A stretch of DNA of 64,000 nt, taken from Hysterangium stoloniferum (Eukaryota > Basidiomycota > Agaricomycetes > Hysterangiales > Hysterangiaceae). The notes below the pieces were generated by a model. The model searched no databases and was not told where the DNA came from. It worked only from the letters and a program-made list of their open reading frames with translations. Location of the stretch: the NCBI GenBank assembly GCA_015178975.1, contig WHVD01000074.1, positions 310,001 through 374,000 of the forward strand, written 5' to 3'. Positions 1-11,109 of this stretch are shown here, one piece after another; position 1 is the first letter of the stretch; the number at the start of each line of letters is the position of its first letter. A program made the translations under genes and the position numbers.

Positions 1-276
1 AAGAACCACCACTCGTAAGACATAAACTAGGTCTACTACGAGCGGTGGTCAGGGTATCGTGTCAGCTACTACATAGGTAGCAATATTTGAACTATCTACC
101 ACTTCTGGCCTCGAACTGTAATAGTCGAGGCCACCACTCAAACCATCGCACTCGTTGACTACTGTGTCATCTCGTGCTCTCTCTCTTACTTTCTCTTATA
201 TTGCACCGAATAGGTCAATATTCTTCCATTCTACTCATTTCTTCGTATATAGAACAGTCTGAACTTATACCACTCT
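1..276. other. unassigned left edge, probably retroelement terminal DNA
   Basis: No coding signal is seen. The stretch contains short CT-rich runs and lies just downstream, on the minus strand, of a tyrosine-recombinase end. In DIRS-like elements that is where terminal repeats lie, so it may be the end of that element. This is inference only. Confidence 0.25.
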
Positions 277-1650
277 TCACACCTGCAGGGAGAAGCCAAT
301 GAAGAAAGCAAAAATTTCATCACAATGACGCCAGTATGCTAAGAAGGACGAAGATGTCCAATGGCTGACTGACAGGATGATAAAGGGGTCAACACCCATT
401 AGAAGTAAATAGGTTGTCCCACTGTTGCAAAATGCATGGCCCTTATGCAAGGGCAAACCTTTGTGTCCATACCTCGTAACAACATTGTAAAAACCAGGGT
501 TTACACATTGGTGCATAGCCTGTGGGAGTTTTCCAAGCAAAGAGAGGTGCATCTGTTGGAATGCTGTCATTAATATGTATGAAAATGTGCGAGAAGGGCA
601 CAGTAGGGGCTAATGTCATCTCGAGTGTCAGTGACATTGATGTCATCACATTGAAGGCAAGTTTTGGACCAAGGAATGTGAAACTTTGCAAAGGGAACAT
701 TCATTGAAGTGACACCCTTGGAGGGGGTGGTACCTCGTGACACATGGAAGATAGGGTTAAAGTCCCCCTGTGCCTTAATGGTAAGCTCACCAAGGCGACA
801 GGCAGACCAAAAGGCAACACAGGCCACTGCAAAAATGGCAACATCAAAGGAATCTAGAAGATCCAACCAGCACCCCAGAGCCTGTATATGTTTGATGGTT
901 ACAGCTTCCTGTTTGGGCAAGAATGTGGAATCTGAAGCAAGCTGAGTAACACCTTTAATGGTTCTGGCCAACAATGGGCCACCCAACCATGAAGCCTCAT
1001 TGAGGACATGCCAGAAATGGATGCCCTGCAGCCACTTTTTAACTGTACCTCCCCCAACCAGGCCGGCCCCCCATGTAGCAATGGAAAGAAGGTCCTCCGA
1101 AGCTGGCATCTGGTCTGCTTCGGAAATGCCCACATCATCACAAAAGCATGTGAAGTGAAGCAATCTGGCCACATAGCCAGCTAAGGAATCATCTGTTAAT
1201 GAGGCTAACATAACAGACTGCCACTGTGCAATCAAAGCTGTGGAGAAACACTTCAAAAGGAGAGTATGATGTGTGATTAAAAAAGAAGTAAGCCAAGCCA
1301 AAAATGATCCTTGGCTAGAACATGAGGTCGAAGATTTGAAGTAGAAATAGCAGATAATGGGTCAGTGGAACAATAGGGCCATCGAAGGCGAACAACTGAG
1401 TGTGGCAAGGAGGAAGAGGCCCCAGATCCCTCCTTTTCAGAAGTCACTACATGTGCATGAACATGTGCTCCAGCAATGGAAATAGACATAAGACAGGTAA
1501 GGTGCCAACTTGGGAGTGGAAACTGTGGATGCAACCTCTCAACCAGCAAACTGAGAATGCTGCGGAAAATTGGGTCAGCCAAATTGTCATCAGAGGCAAC
1601 ATAGAGAGGGGAAAGAGTGTTGTTTGCAGGGCACCACATGTCAATAAGAC
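277..1650 (-). pseudogene. DIRS-like retroelement end: RNase H tail and tyrosine recombinase
   Basis: Read on the minus strand, the piece starts with an RNase H C-terminal signature (VASDDNLADP, about 1590-1560). It continues with an integrase N-terminal SAM-like region (LAGYVARLLHFTCFCDD, MPASEDLL) and the recombinase core (AFWSACRLGELT, then HKGHAFCNSGTTYLLLMGVD). The order RNase H then tyrosine recombinase is typical of DIRS-like elements, which integrate with a recombinase instead of a DDE integrase. The core is split by frameshifts near 570 and 1290. The active-site HxxR reads HAFC: the Arg codon is TGC where CGC is expected (bases 427-429). The following GRW box reads SHW. The 5' part of the element (gag, RT) is missing, and foldback copy A begins where it stops. 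It is non-functional. Confidence 0.75.
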
Positions 1651-1689
1651 ATCTTAAGATTCTGTGTATTAACTGATGGAAATGGGTCA

Positions 1690-2120
1690 GTATATAGGAA
1701 GCTCACACAGATGTGATTCCTGAGATTCTTAGGGTAGATACATAGGATGTAATATGCAGATTATAGCAGTATTTACACAGAGGTGATTCTTAAGATTCTA
1801 GGTGTATATACACAAACCATGATATACAGACTATATGAGTACCCACACTGAGATGATTCTTAAGATTCCTGGGATAAATACATCCTACATGCTATGCAGA
1901 AAATGGATGTACTCACACAGAAGTGATTCTTGAGATTTTTAGGGTAGATACATACACAGCAGGTGATATGCAGATTATAAGATAATTCACACAAAGGTAA
2001 TTCTTGAGATTCTTAATGTACATACACAGAACATGATATACAGATTATATGGGTGTCTACACTGAGGTGATTCTCAAGATTCCTAGGGTGAATCAAATAC
2101 AGCTGATCTAGAGATATTTA
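1690..2120 (+). repeat. six degenerate ~70-bp subterminal repeats
   Basis: Repeats start near 1706, 1774, 1846, 1916, 1992 and 2059. Each carries a form of CACA-x-NGTGATTCNTNAGATTC followed by a tract with TATGCAGATTAT. The same set lies at 56825-57230, and its inverted copy at about 61420-61850. They form the outer part of the foldback arms. Confidence 0.8.
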
Positions 2121-2154
2121 AGCAAATACATAGAGTAAAGCCTTATAGGAATTA

Positions 2155-3180
2155 GAGAGATTGGGAGGATTAGGAGGATTAGGGGGATTGGGGGGGTTGG
2201 GAGGATTGGAAGGATTAGGGAAATTAGGGAAATTAGGAGGATTAAGGGGATTAGAAAGATTAGGAGGATTAGAGGGATGAGGGAGATTAGGGAGATTAGA
2301 GAGATTAAGGGAATTGGAAGGATTAGGGGGATTGGGTAGATTGGGTAGATTGGGAGGATTAGGGGGATTGGGAGGATTGGGAGGATTAGGGAGATTAGGG
2401 AGATTAGGGAGATTGGAGGAATTGGGGGGATTAGGGGGATTGGAGGGATTAGAGGAATTGGGGAAATTGGGAGGATTAGGGAGATTAGAGGGATTAGGGG
2501 ATTGGGGAGATTGGGAGAATTGGGGGAATTGGGGGAATTGGGGGAATTGGGGGAATTGGGGGAATTGGGGGAATTGGGGGATTGGGGGGATTGGGGGGAT
2601 TTGGGGGATTGGGATTAAGGCAATTGGGGGGATCAGAGAGATTGGAGGATTAGGGGGATTGGGTGGATTGGGTAGATTGGGAGGATTAGGGGGATTGGGA
2701 GGATTAGGAGGATTAGGGAGATTAGGGAGATTGGAGGAATTGGGGGGATTAGGGGGATTGGAGGGATTAGAGGAATTGGGGAAATTGGGAGGATTAGGGA
2801 GATTAGAGGGATTAGGGGATTGGGAGGATTGGGGGGAAGGAGGGGAGGGAGGGGGAATTGGGGGAATTGGGGGAATTGGGGGGATTGGGGGGATTGGGGG
2901 GATTGGGGGGTTGGGGGATTGGGGGGATTGGGGGGTTGGGGGGATTGGGGGGATTGGGGGGTTGGGGGATTGGGGGATTGGGGGATTGGGGGGATTGGGG
3001 GGTTGGGGGGATTGGGGGGATTGGGAGGATTGGGGGGATTAGGGGGGTTGGGGGATTGGGGGGTTGGGGGATTGGGGGGTTGGGGGGATTGGGAGGATTG
3101 GGAGGATTGGGAGGATTGGGGGGATTAAGGCAATTGGGGGGATCAGAGAAATTGGAGGAATTGGAGAGAGTTGAGGAATA
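2155..3180 (+). repeat. G-rich minisatellite, (GGATTGGGG)-like, left arm of foldback copy A
   Basis: Roughly 1 kb consists of 8-10-bp units built from GGATTA/GGATTG and runs of 3-6 G, for example GATTAGGGAGATTAGGGAGA. Regularly spaced G runs make the strand strongly prone to G-quadruplex formation. All three plus frames read as Gly/Leu/Ile/Trp repeats because the units rarely contain stops; these are not taken as genes. Confidence 0.9.
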
Positions 3181-5094
3181 ATTCAACTCAATCCTAAACC
3201 TAATTCCTCTGTCCAACTCTTGATATATTTCCCTCCATCTCTCTTCTAATACTCCCATCCCAATATCCTCAATCACTCTCCCAATACCTTCAATATCTCT
3301 TCTAATGCCTTCCAAACCATTCAATCAACTTCCAATACCTTAATACCTCTTCTAATGCCTTCTATCTCTCTCTGCCAGTACCTCCAACCTCCTTCCCAAT
3401 GTCTAACCTCCCTCCTAATGCTCCCAGCCTCCCTCCCAACACTCTCAATTTCCTCCCAAAGACTTCTAATTTCCTCCCAATACTTCCATATCAATAACGC
3501 TGTAATGTGTAATCATGTCTATCCACATTTCACCAATTGCATAATTCTATCTGTTCCATTATACTCATAGTATTCCACTGTACACTCAACATCCTTAGTG
3601 ACATCTGTTCTGTTCCTCTGTATTGTCCTCCTTAGTATCAAATGCATTCTACATCTAGAAGTTTCACTAAAAGCAGTCAATATTTGAATACCCAGAATGT
3701 GTAAGGTAGTGACACACTATACACTGTGAGGTGGTAATAGGCTCTCATCATTCTTCTCTTTCCATTATTCTCCAAATGTATATGTACTTTACATGTAGTT
3801 TGCATAAAGTAGTGGTTTATTCCCCCTTATCACTCAATCTATTAGCTGTTTTTATTTGCAGCAGATATTAGTCCTACACTATTCAACTGTTGCACTGTTG
3901 AAACATGGCAAAGCACAGCCAAACTAAAAATTGCTACCAATGTGATTCAAATAACAACTGCATAACAGCTAGAATAATTGCTATTTGAGGGATGAATGTG
4001 CAGAAGGTTCTGTTATAAACAATATCATTTTTGTGATGATCTGTATCATAATCTTATAATGGTTATCACCATTCTCTTTAGTTGTGTAGAATATATGTAA
4101 ACTATTGTAGTAAGATAAATTCCTATTACTATTAGAATGATATTTCCTTCTCTTGATATATATTTCATTGGCTTATAGAGCACTTATTGGTATACTCCAT
4201 TACAATAATTCAGAATTCCAGTCATTATCTTTATAGTCTTTGTGGCAGTAGGATAATATATAAAAAGTGTCAATGCAAGGCAAACCTTGTTTCCAGTGGA
4301 ATAACATTTCTTCCTTACTTGTATGACATATTCATTTATTTAGAACTGTTTCAATGGTGTAGTAGTTCTACAGCTAGACCAGTTGAACAGTGTAGAACTA
4401 ATATCTGCAGGAGATGCAAATGGCTAATAGATTGAGTACTAAGAGAGAAAAAACCACAGCTTTTGTGCAGCCACATGTGAACTTGTTGTGAACTGAGATT
4501 TAAATGTACCTGAGAGAGTGGTGGAGTTGGAGTGTCCCTGAGAATAATAAGAAAACCCTTGATCATGTATCATATTATTTATCAACCTTCCTTTATTCCA
4601 CATCTTACCACCACTTAATCTTTACTTCAATTGTTTTTTTTTTCCTATCATTATCCCCTTTTAATCTTTCATATGTACCTCAGTCAATTTTCCCCATTAT
4701 GTGGACTAAGGTACATTATTCACAACTTAGTCTATTTGTTACATTAGCATACTAATTCTTAATTGGTAGTAATGCTATTTGTTATACATAGAGAAAAATA
4801 ATGAGACTCTATTTGAAACTCCCTACAAATCTCAGAGAGAATAAATAGGGGGTATTGGGAGAGAGGTTGGGAGTATTGGGAGAGACATTGGAGGTATTGG
4901 CAGGAGAATTAGAGGTATATATAGAGAGAGATGGAAGGCATTAGAAGAGATATTGGAGGTATTGGAAGAGTGATTGAGGACATTGGGATGGGAGTATTAG
5001 GAGAGAGATGGAGGGAAATATATCAAGGAGTTGGACAGAGGGATTAGGTTTAGGTTTGAGTTGAATTATTCCTCAACTCTCTCCAATTTCTCTA

Positions 5095-5233
5095 ATCTCT
5101 CTGATCCTCCCAATCCCCCAAATCTCCCCAATCTCCCCAATCTCCCCAATCCTCCCAATCCTCCCAATCTCCCCAATCCCTCCAATCTCCCCAATCCCCC
5201 CAATCCCCCCAATCCCTCCAATCCCCCCAATCT
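5095..5233 (+). repeat. C-rich minisatellite, inverted right arm of foldback copy A
   Basis: This stretch has CCCAATCTCC and CCCAATCCCC units, the reverse complement of the left-arm array. A ~150-bp shared segment precedes it at 4960-5095. It is much shorter than the left array. Confidence 0.85.
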
Positions 5234-5545
5234 CTATCTCTCTCAAACCTATTCTCCTTTTCCTCTCCCTATAACTCCCCACATCCAATTCCCCATTCCT
5301 CCACTTATCAACCTCTCAGGCTCTGTGCACTATCAACAAATCTCCCTTATACTGTGTTGTGACCTTTTTTAGTTAGGAACACCAACTGTTGGGGCTGGTT
5401 CTCATTTTGAGACAGCTTTTAGTTCTCCAGAAAATATCCAGGTAGTCAATCCTGTGATTCTGGGATCAGGCTCAAAAAGCTGACAACTGGGTGTTCAGTA
5501 TAATAATTAAATAGTCTTTAGTCTTTTTAGTTTAAAGTAGATAGG
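5234..5545. other. unassigned spacer
   Basis: CT-rich, then mixed sequence between the foldback copy and an LTR. No gene or repeat family is recognised. Confidence 0.4.
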
Positions 5546-6112
5546 TGTTACGACCCGGACAAATCCTGCCAGACTCCGGGCACTAACCCATACGCCCCCA
5601 CGCGCTACAAGCACCAATTGTCTGTTTATAGGATTTCCCACCCGGACTCCATTATGTCAAGACTCATTATGTTTGACCTCATTACGACACATATCAGTAA
5701 CCGGACTTTCCCCGGACTCCATCTCTGTCTATGTCCGTCTTCGTCCCACGCATCAGTCACCAGATCCCACTCAGAATCCCGTCACCGCTCTATTCGAGCC
5801 CCGTTCCCGTTTCAGTCAAATGACCTGTCACAATTAGGACTCCGCTCCCGCTCCATTTCCCGTTATGGGTTATGCTTTGTCACGATTCGGACTCTGCTCC
5901 GTTCCGTTCCGTTCCTAACACCAAACTTGGTGTTTACTATTCCTGTTTATGTTTTGTTAGTTTTGTTTATGTTTTGTTAGTTTTGTTTTCATCATTACCG
6001 GATTAGTATGTCATTCACTCCATGGTCTATATAAACTGGCAGATGTTGTACATACAATCCAGTCAGAAAATTAGCTTAGATTCCCCCCAGTAATCTAATA
6101 GATTTTCCTCTA
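5546..6112 (+). mobile_element. partial gypsy LTR (5' two-thirds)
   Basis: It begins TGTTACGACCCGGAC, the same start as the complete solo LTR at 50446-51255, and follows it through the TATA-like box (TCTATATAAAC, about 6028) and the AGATTCCCCCCAGTAATC box. Homology stops near 6112, before the TATCCTAACA end. The remaining ~240 bp are replaced by protease sequence of a different gypsy element, so this is a recombinant junction and not an intact 5' LTR. Confidence 0.8.
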
Positions 6113-7411
6113 GCCACACTCTCTCCAGAAGATCTCCCTAAAAGAATTTATATCAGGAGTCTCAGCCCCAAAACCTCTACCAAGCTTCCTATTGTTCTCA
6201 GGTCTTTGGACACAGGAGTTAGAATGTCAGTAACTGTACTATTAGACAGTGGAGCTACTGGTTCCTTTTTGGACAAAAGATTTGTGGAATACCACAATCT
6301 CAATACAATTAAACTCCCTAGATCTATTCCTGTTTACAATGTTGATGGGACATTGAATCAGGGAGGCTCTATCCATGAAGAAGCAGAATTGACAATGATC
6401 TTCAAAGATCATACAGAAAAGGCACTCTTTGCTGTATGTGACCTTGGAGACAAATCTGCAATTATTGGACATACCTGGCTCTTTCACCATAACCCTGAAA
6501 TCGATTGGAGAACTGGACAAGTAGATTTGACCAGGTGTCCACCTGAATGTTCTCTCTAGATTCGGAGAATTAAAAAAAGTAGACAAAGGAAGGCAGCAGA
6601 GTCTAGAAGGAAACTTGCTAGTCTCATTGAGGATGCAGATGATGATGAGGAAGATAGCCAGTCAGGGGTTGAAGACAGTGACAGGATCTGGGCTACAACT
6701 ATCTATCCTCAGTCTAATATCAATGCCACTTCTACTGTATCACAGAAGTTGGCAGAGGAGTCTCATAAACAAGACCAGAAGAAAACCTTTGAGAAACTAG
6801 TCCCAAAATGTTATCACCAGTTCAAGGGAATATTCTCCATAGAGTCTTTTGATAGGTTGCCAGATAAGAAACCCTGGGATCATGCCATTGAATTAAAGCC
6901 TGGATCAGAACCTTTTAGAAGCAAACTTTATCCTTTAGCACTACATGAGCAGAAGGAACTGGATGAATTCTTAGGAGAGAACCTTAAAAGTGGAAGGATC
7001 CAACCCTCCAAGTCTCCTATGGCATCTCCAGTGTTCTTTATAAAGAAGAAGGATGGCTCTTTAAGATTGGTCCAGGATTACAGAAAGCTAAATGACATCA
7101 CAATCAAAAACTCCTATCCTCTACCACTCATCTCTGACATTATCAGCAAGTTAAAAGGAGCCTAATACTTCACTAATTTGGATGTCAGATGGGGCTATAA
7201 CAATGTCAGAATAAAGGAAGGAGATGAATGGAAGGCAGCTTTCAGAACCAACACGGGACTGTTTGAACCATTGGTCATGTTCTTTGGTCTCACTAATAGT
7301 CCTGCTACATTTCAGACCATGATGAATGACTTGTTCATAGAGTTGATTTATGGACAAGTTGTCATTGTCTATATGGATGATATTCTTATCTTCACAAACA
7401 CTCTTGACCAC
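6113..7411 (+). pseudogene. Ty3/gypsy protease - reverse transcriptase fragment
   Basis: A single reading frame holds a retropepsin (LLDSGATGSFLD near 6240, IIGHTWLFHHNPEIDW near 6465) and then RT. Visible RT blocks are [31 protein letters not shown] and [13 protein letters not shown] with the YMDD catalytic box (about 7370). Two in-frame stops break it (TAG 6557-6559, TAA 7163-7165); neither looks like a CpG change. RNase H and integrase are absent, because the element stops at a run of C near 7411, where gag sequence of another element begins. The sequence differs clearly from the chromovirus copies elsewhere in the window. Confidence 0.85.
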
Positions 7412-7439
7412 CCCCCCCCCCCTCCCATCTCCTCGAAAG

Positions 7440-7727
7440 AGGCCTCACATGGAAGGGGAGTGTCACATTGTTTTCAGTGTGGAACTCAAGGGCACTTTCC
7501 AGCCAACTGCACTGCAAATCTCACAGCAGCAGGGAAACCTGCTGCCCCAATTGCCCGTGACTCCAAGAACAAGCATGCCTTGGCACCCCCTGACAGAAAA
7601 CAGTTCTGTTTCAAATGGGCAATGGGATCACAGTGTCGATGGGGTGACTGACACCTGCACCAGTACCCATACCTGCAGCATCTGCTTCGAAAATGACCAT
7701 GGAGCCGCAGCCTGCAGGCATCTCTGA
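7440..7727 (+). pseudogene. DIRS-like gag C-terminus with CCHC and CCCH-like zinc motifs
   Basis: The frame contains [14 protein letters not shown], a CCHC zinc knuckle. [15 protein letters not shown] follows, and then, after a frameshift near 7650, CSICFENDHGAAAC. This spacing resembles the nucleic-acid-binding end of fungal DIRS-type gag proteins. The N-terminal part is lost. By chance the frame continues from the gypsy RT upstream through the C run; this should not be read as a fusion protein. Confidence 0.6.
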
Positions 7728-7789
7728 CCCAAGGAAGGTCGCAATGCCACTGGACTCAGTCAAAGTGGCAAGTACATTAAGTAAATATG

Positions 7790-9266
7790 ATATACTCAGT
7801 AGTTGGGATCACATTATTGCAGGTTTAATGGATGGCTTTGACATTGGCATGATGTAGGGCTTATCATGCACAGTCATTTTTCGAGAATCACAAGTCACCT
7901 TCCTTGGACACAGACCTTATATACAAGTACATAGTGAGTGAGTAGGAAGCTGGACGTTACTCACAGGGTTTCACCCCTTCGGAGCTAGAGCAATTAATAG
8001 GCCCTTTCCAGACCTCCCCATTGGGCCTTATTCCCAAACCAAATTCCAGCACTTACCATTTAATCCAAGACCTTTCCTTCCCCCAGTGGGACCCAATATA
8101 TTCTTCCATAAACAGTGGGATAGACCCAGACATCTTCCCTACAGAATGGGGGACCTTCGCAGATGCTGCAGCACTGATCCTATCTTTTCCAGATGGCTGT
8201 GTAGCAGCCACTTTCAACATCTCCGCAGCATACCGAATAACACCTATAAGACCGGATCAGCAAAACACTTGCTGCATTTTTTGGGATGGCCTGGTATATG
8301 TCGATCAGGTGGTGGCATTCAGTCTGGCCTCCAGTGCCGGTGTGTTCAGCAGTGTTGCAGGCATGCTTATAGCATTGTACTGGATATATGGCTTCGGATG
8401 GCTTCTCAAATGGGTCGATGACTTTCTAGCTATTCACCTTCCAGAGCAGACTTGGACAGAGGAGGATTTCATAGCCTTAACTGCCCAGTTTGGTGTACCA
8501 TGGAGCCAAAGCAAAAGAAGACCATTCGCAGTGACCCAGAAGTACATTGGCTTCCTATGGGACCTGGGCTCCAAGACTGTGGCCGTCCCACCAGAAAAGC
8601 TACAGGCAACCCTCACTCTAATTGCACAATGGATGGAAAATGGCACACAATTCTCAGCACATGAGGCAGAGAAGCTCCATGGGAAGTTAGTGCACTTGTT
8701 GACCATTTTCCGCTGGATAAGGCCCTTTCTCTGGTCCATCTCCTCATTTGCAAATTGCTTCCAGTCCTGCAGAGCCCATTTACTTCCTTCCCCGTCACTG
8801 CAAGCTGATATCTCATGGATCCATTACATTCTCCAACACCTGCCAAACGAGCTCCCAATCCCATCACCAGAGATGGTAGACATCAACTGGTGGGGAGATG
8901 CCAGCTCATCCTGGGGGAGTAGGTGTGGTCATCAACAGCCATTGGGCAGCCTGGAGATGGGCCCCTGGTTTCAAAGTCGGTCCTCACTACCAGTGCAATA
9001 TCGGGTGGGCAGAGACAGTAGTGGTAGAATTGTGCCTGAGACTAGCACTTCAGACCAGCTTGGTACACCAATGGCATCCCTTGCATTCAACCTTCTTGAT
9101 GCAGTCCGACAACAGTGGAGTGGTCACTGTTCTAAACAAAGGTCGTTCCCACAGCATGGAGACAAACAAAATCTTAAAGGAGATTTACCACCTATTAGCC
9201 AAACACCGAATACATCTGAAGGCAAAGTACATACCAAGGGACAATATTGCAGATGCCCTCTCATGA
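7790..9266 (+). pseudogene. DIRS-like reverse transcriptase - RNase H
   Basis: RT blocks are visible as LIPKPNSSTYHLIQDLSFP, ATFNISAAYRITPI, FSLASSAGVFSSV and LLKWVDDFLAIH (VDD box near 8410). RNase H starts at DASSSWG (about 8895), passes MQSDNSGVVTVLNKG and ends YIPRDNIADALS. There is a one-base shift in a G run near 8913 and stops in the gag-RT linker. The block-A aspartate reads Asn (AAC 8216-8218, preceded by C, so CpG to CpA), and the final SRG motif is cut by TGA at 9264-9266. It cannot be active as it stands. Confidence 0.8.
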
Positions 9267-9499
9267 GGGCTCATTGCCGACTTCCTCAGTGGTTTCACAA
9301 CAGCTCACACCCACACCAAGATGGACATCCCCATCCATTTGCGTCATCGGATCCAATCAGTGTAGCACCGGCAATGGTGCCAGCACCATTCAGCCGATCA
9401 TCACTTACACCATCATCGAATCAAGTCCTCCTGGCACCATCGCCACTGAGGCCACCCTGCAAGGCTGGGGAAAGACTGTTTAAATGGAAAGGTGTAAAC

Positions 9500-10558
9500 A
9501 CCCCCCACCAGACACCATACAGCACCCGGTCCTACAAGTAATCACATCAATAGCATCAGAAGCATCACTATGGGAACCCAAAACCTACGGTGCTGGCTTA
9601 CGAAAATTCCACATCTTTTGCAACATATTCTCAGTTTCAGAATCGGACAGACTACCAGCATCCTTCCCTTTACTTCACTCCTTTGCACTCTGGGCAGTGG
9701 TAGACCCAGCATATCTGGGAAGCGAGCTGGCCACTGAAACCAAATTTGAAACGGTTCTGTTGGGGTGACGAGGAGGTACCTCTCAGCAATCAGGGCATGG
9801 CACATAGCATAGAGTTGGCCATCACCTCTGTCTGAGGAGGAGTGAACAAAAATTGAATGGTCACTTTGAGGACTAGAGAACTTACAAGGTGCATTTCGAA
9901 AATGACCCCCCAAGACCCCCAATGCAATTAAAAATGTTATTCACACTAAAAGTTGATCCTGGATCTAAATGATACTTTCAATGCATGCATTTGGGCAGTT
10001 TCTTCATACACCTTCTGGGGACTGATGCATCTTGGGGAGGTTACCATCCCATCCATAGCACAATTTAACACCTCCAAACACCTAAAGTGTAGAGACATTC
10101 TCATTAGCCAGGACAATGACGGAAAACGCTACACATATCTGGACCTACCCTCAGCAAAGACAGCCAAACCTGGAGAGACACAATATGTATTCATAACAGA
10201 TCAACAAGACGTATGCCCAATTGATGCATTGATCAACTTAGCCAAAGTCATCCCAGCTGGGCCAGATGATCCTTTATTCTGCTAGTGTGACCACAAAGGG
10301 GACATCAGACCAATAGTTAAAAAAACAGCACTTACCCAGATTAACTCAATCCTCCAAGCTTGTGGATGGGGAACAACATTTGGACACTTATTTCGCATTG
10401 GTGGTGCTTCTTTCTTCTTAGCACAAGGAGTTGACCCTGAGATAGTGTGATTAGCTGGCAGATGGAAATCCTTAGCATACAAAACATACATACAAGCCTT
10501 TGAGCAAGTCACATCACACCATACATCTAACCTATCTGTCAGAAAGGTGGCTGCCTAG
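9500..10558 (+). pseudogene. DIRS-like tyrosine recombinase
   Basis: The N-terminal SAM-like domain shows YGAGLRKFHIFCNIFSV and DRLPASFPLLHSFALW. After a frameshift near 9768 comes RYLSAIRAWHIA. The core contains YTFWGLMHLGEVT, DPLFC, FGHLFRIGGASFFLAQGVD and LAGRWKSLAYKTYI. The HxxR and GRW elements are intact here. Stops at 9810 (TAG), 9843, 9867, 9903 (TGA), 10283 (TAG) and 10448 (TGA) break the frame, and four of the six fit CGA to TGA. The natural end is TAG 10556-10558. Confidence 0.8.
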
Positions 10559-10602
10559 GGTTGGGTGAGCGGCGTAGTCTCACCGTGGTGGTAGGCAGGC
10601 GC

Positions 10603-10698
10603 GGTGAGTCTTCCCATGCATACATGGAGAGCTAACACTCTCCCCCTACCCAACACACAGCTCTCTTTAATTGTCAGTCCAAGATAGTCAATGCTGGA
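10603..10698 (+). repeat. direct repeat, first copy, 3' of the recombinase
   Basis: About 96 bp containing GGAGAGCTAACACTCTCC and TTTAATTGTCAGTC, repeated at 11007-11103 with about 85-90% identity by eye. The position fits the B1/B2 split direct repeats of DIRS/Ngaro elements. Confidence 0.75.
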
Positions 10699-11006
10699 TA
10701 GTGTCGAGTGCTGCACGATCCCTAGCCTACTGGGATTAGTTCAGCACTCAACATCCAGTGAGCATATATAGGACTCTCATACCTTTTCTCCCTGTACAAC
10801 AATGTCATTGATACACTGTCTGTTCTTGTTTCGCAATTCTTCATCTGAGTTTTCTCTACATTCTTTACAATTTAGTTTTACCCACCCACCCTACCCTCTT
10901 ACTAATAGTAGTAATATTACTTCCTCTGTGCATAGTATTTTGTCATAGTTTCGGATTGCACAAAATGAGAGCTGTAAATGTGTCATGAATGCCTGCCCTC
11001 CCAAGT

Positions 11007-11103
11007 GGTGAGTCTTCCCACACACACGTGGAGAGCTAACACTCTCCCCCTACCCAACTACACAGCTCTCTTTAATTGTCAGTCTGAGATAGTCGACACT
11101 GGA
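11007..11103 (+). repeat. direct repeat, second copy, likely element end
   Basis: Second copy of the 10603-10698 sequence. Just beyond it the DNA changes abruptly to a simple satellite, so the element probably ends here. The 300 bp between the copies hold no gene. Confidence 0.7.
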
Positions 11104-11109
11104 GGTGTG

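Larger units (their letters stand above)
1651..5233 (+). mobile_element. foldback-type element with minisatellite arms, copy A (right arm truncated)
   Basis: The copy begins with CATCTTAAGATTCTGTG and runs through six ~70-bp subterminal repeats, a ~1-kb G-rich array, a unique core, and an inverted C-rich array (about 5100-5233). The segment flanking the array at 3140-3330 reappears inverted at 4960-5110, so the two ends are inverted copies. The whole unit is repeated in the same order at 56766-60600 (copy B). The core (about 3350-4830) has no recognisable transposase, only short frames of about 60-80 codons, some conserved between copies. It therefore looks non-autonomous. The right arm lacks the subterminal repeats seen in copy B. 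Confidence 0.75.
7412..11103 (+). mobile_element. DIRS-like tyrosine-recombinase retrotransposon, 5' truncated and decayed
   Basis: Order: zinc-finger gag end, RT, RNase H, tyrosine recombinase, then a ~96-bp sequence present twice (10603-10698 and 11007-11103). This fits DIRS/Ngaro-type elements, which carry split direct repeats after the recombinase and lack a DDE integrase. The left end is missing at the C-run junction near 7411. Every coding part is broken (see the separate entries). Confidence 0.8.

Noticed and set aside
2380-2420. Telomere (TTAGGG motifs)
   Set aside because: TTAGGG occurs only within 9-bp units such as GATTAGGGA, at an internal site flanked by unique sequence; not a telomeric array.
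2314-3324. Long Gly/Leu/Ile/Trp or Pro/Asn-rich open frames on both strands
   Set aside because: They are translations of the G-rich minisatellite in several frames, without start context, domain or codon bias.
4187-4755. Small frames in the foldback core as genes
   Set aside because: Short (71-83 codons) and without domains; conservation between copies A and B is expected from copy identity alone.
7178-7651. RT-zinc knuckle fusion protein
   Set aside because: The frame is continuous only by chance across the C run joining two different elements.
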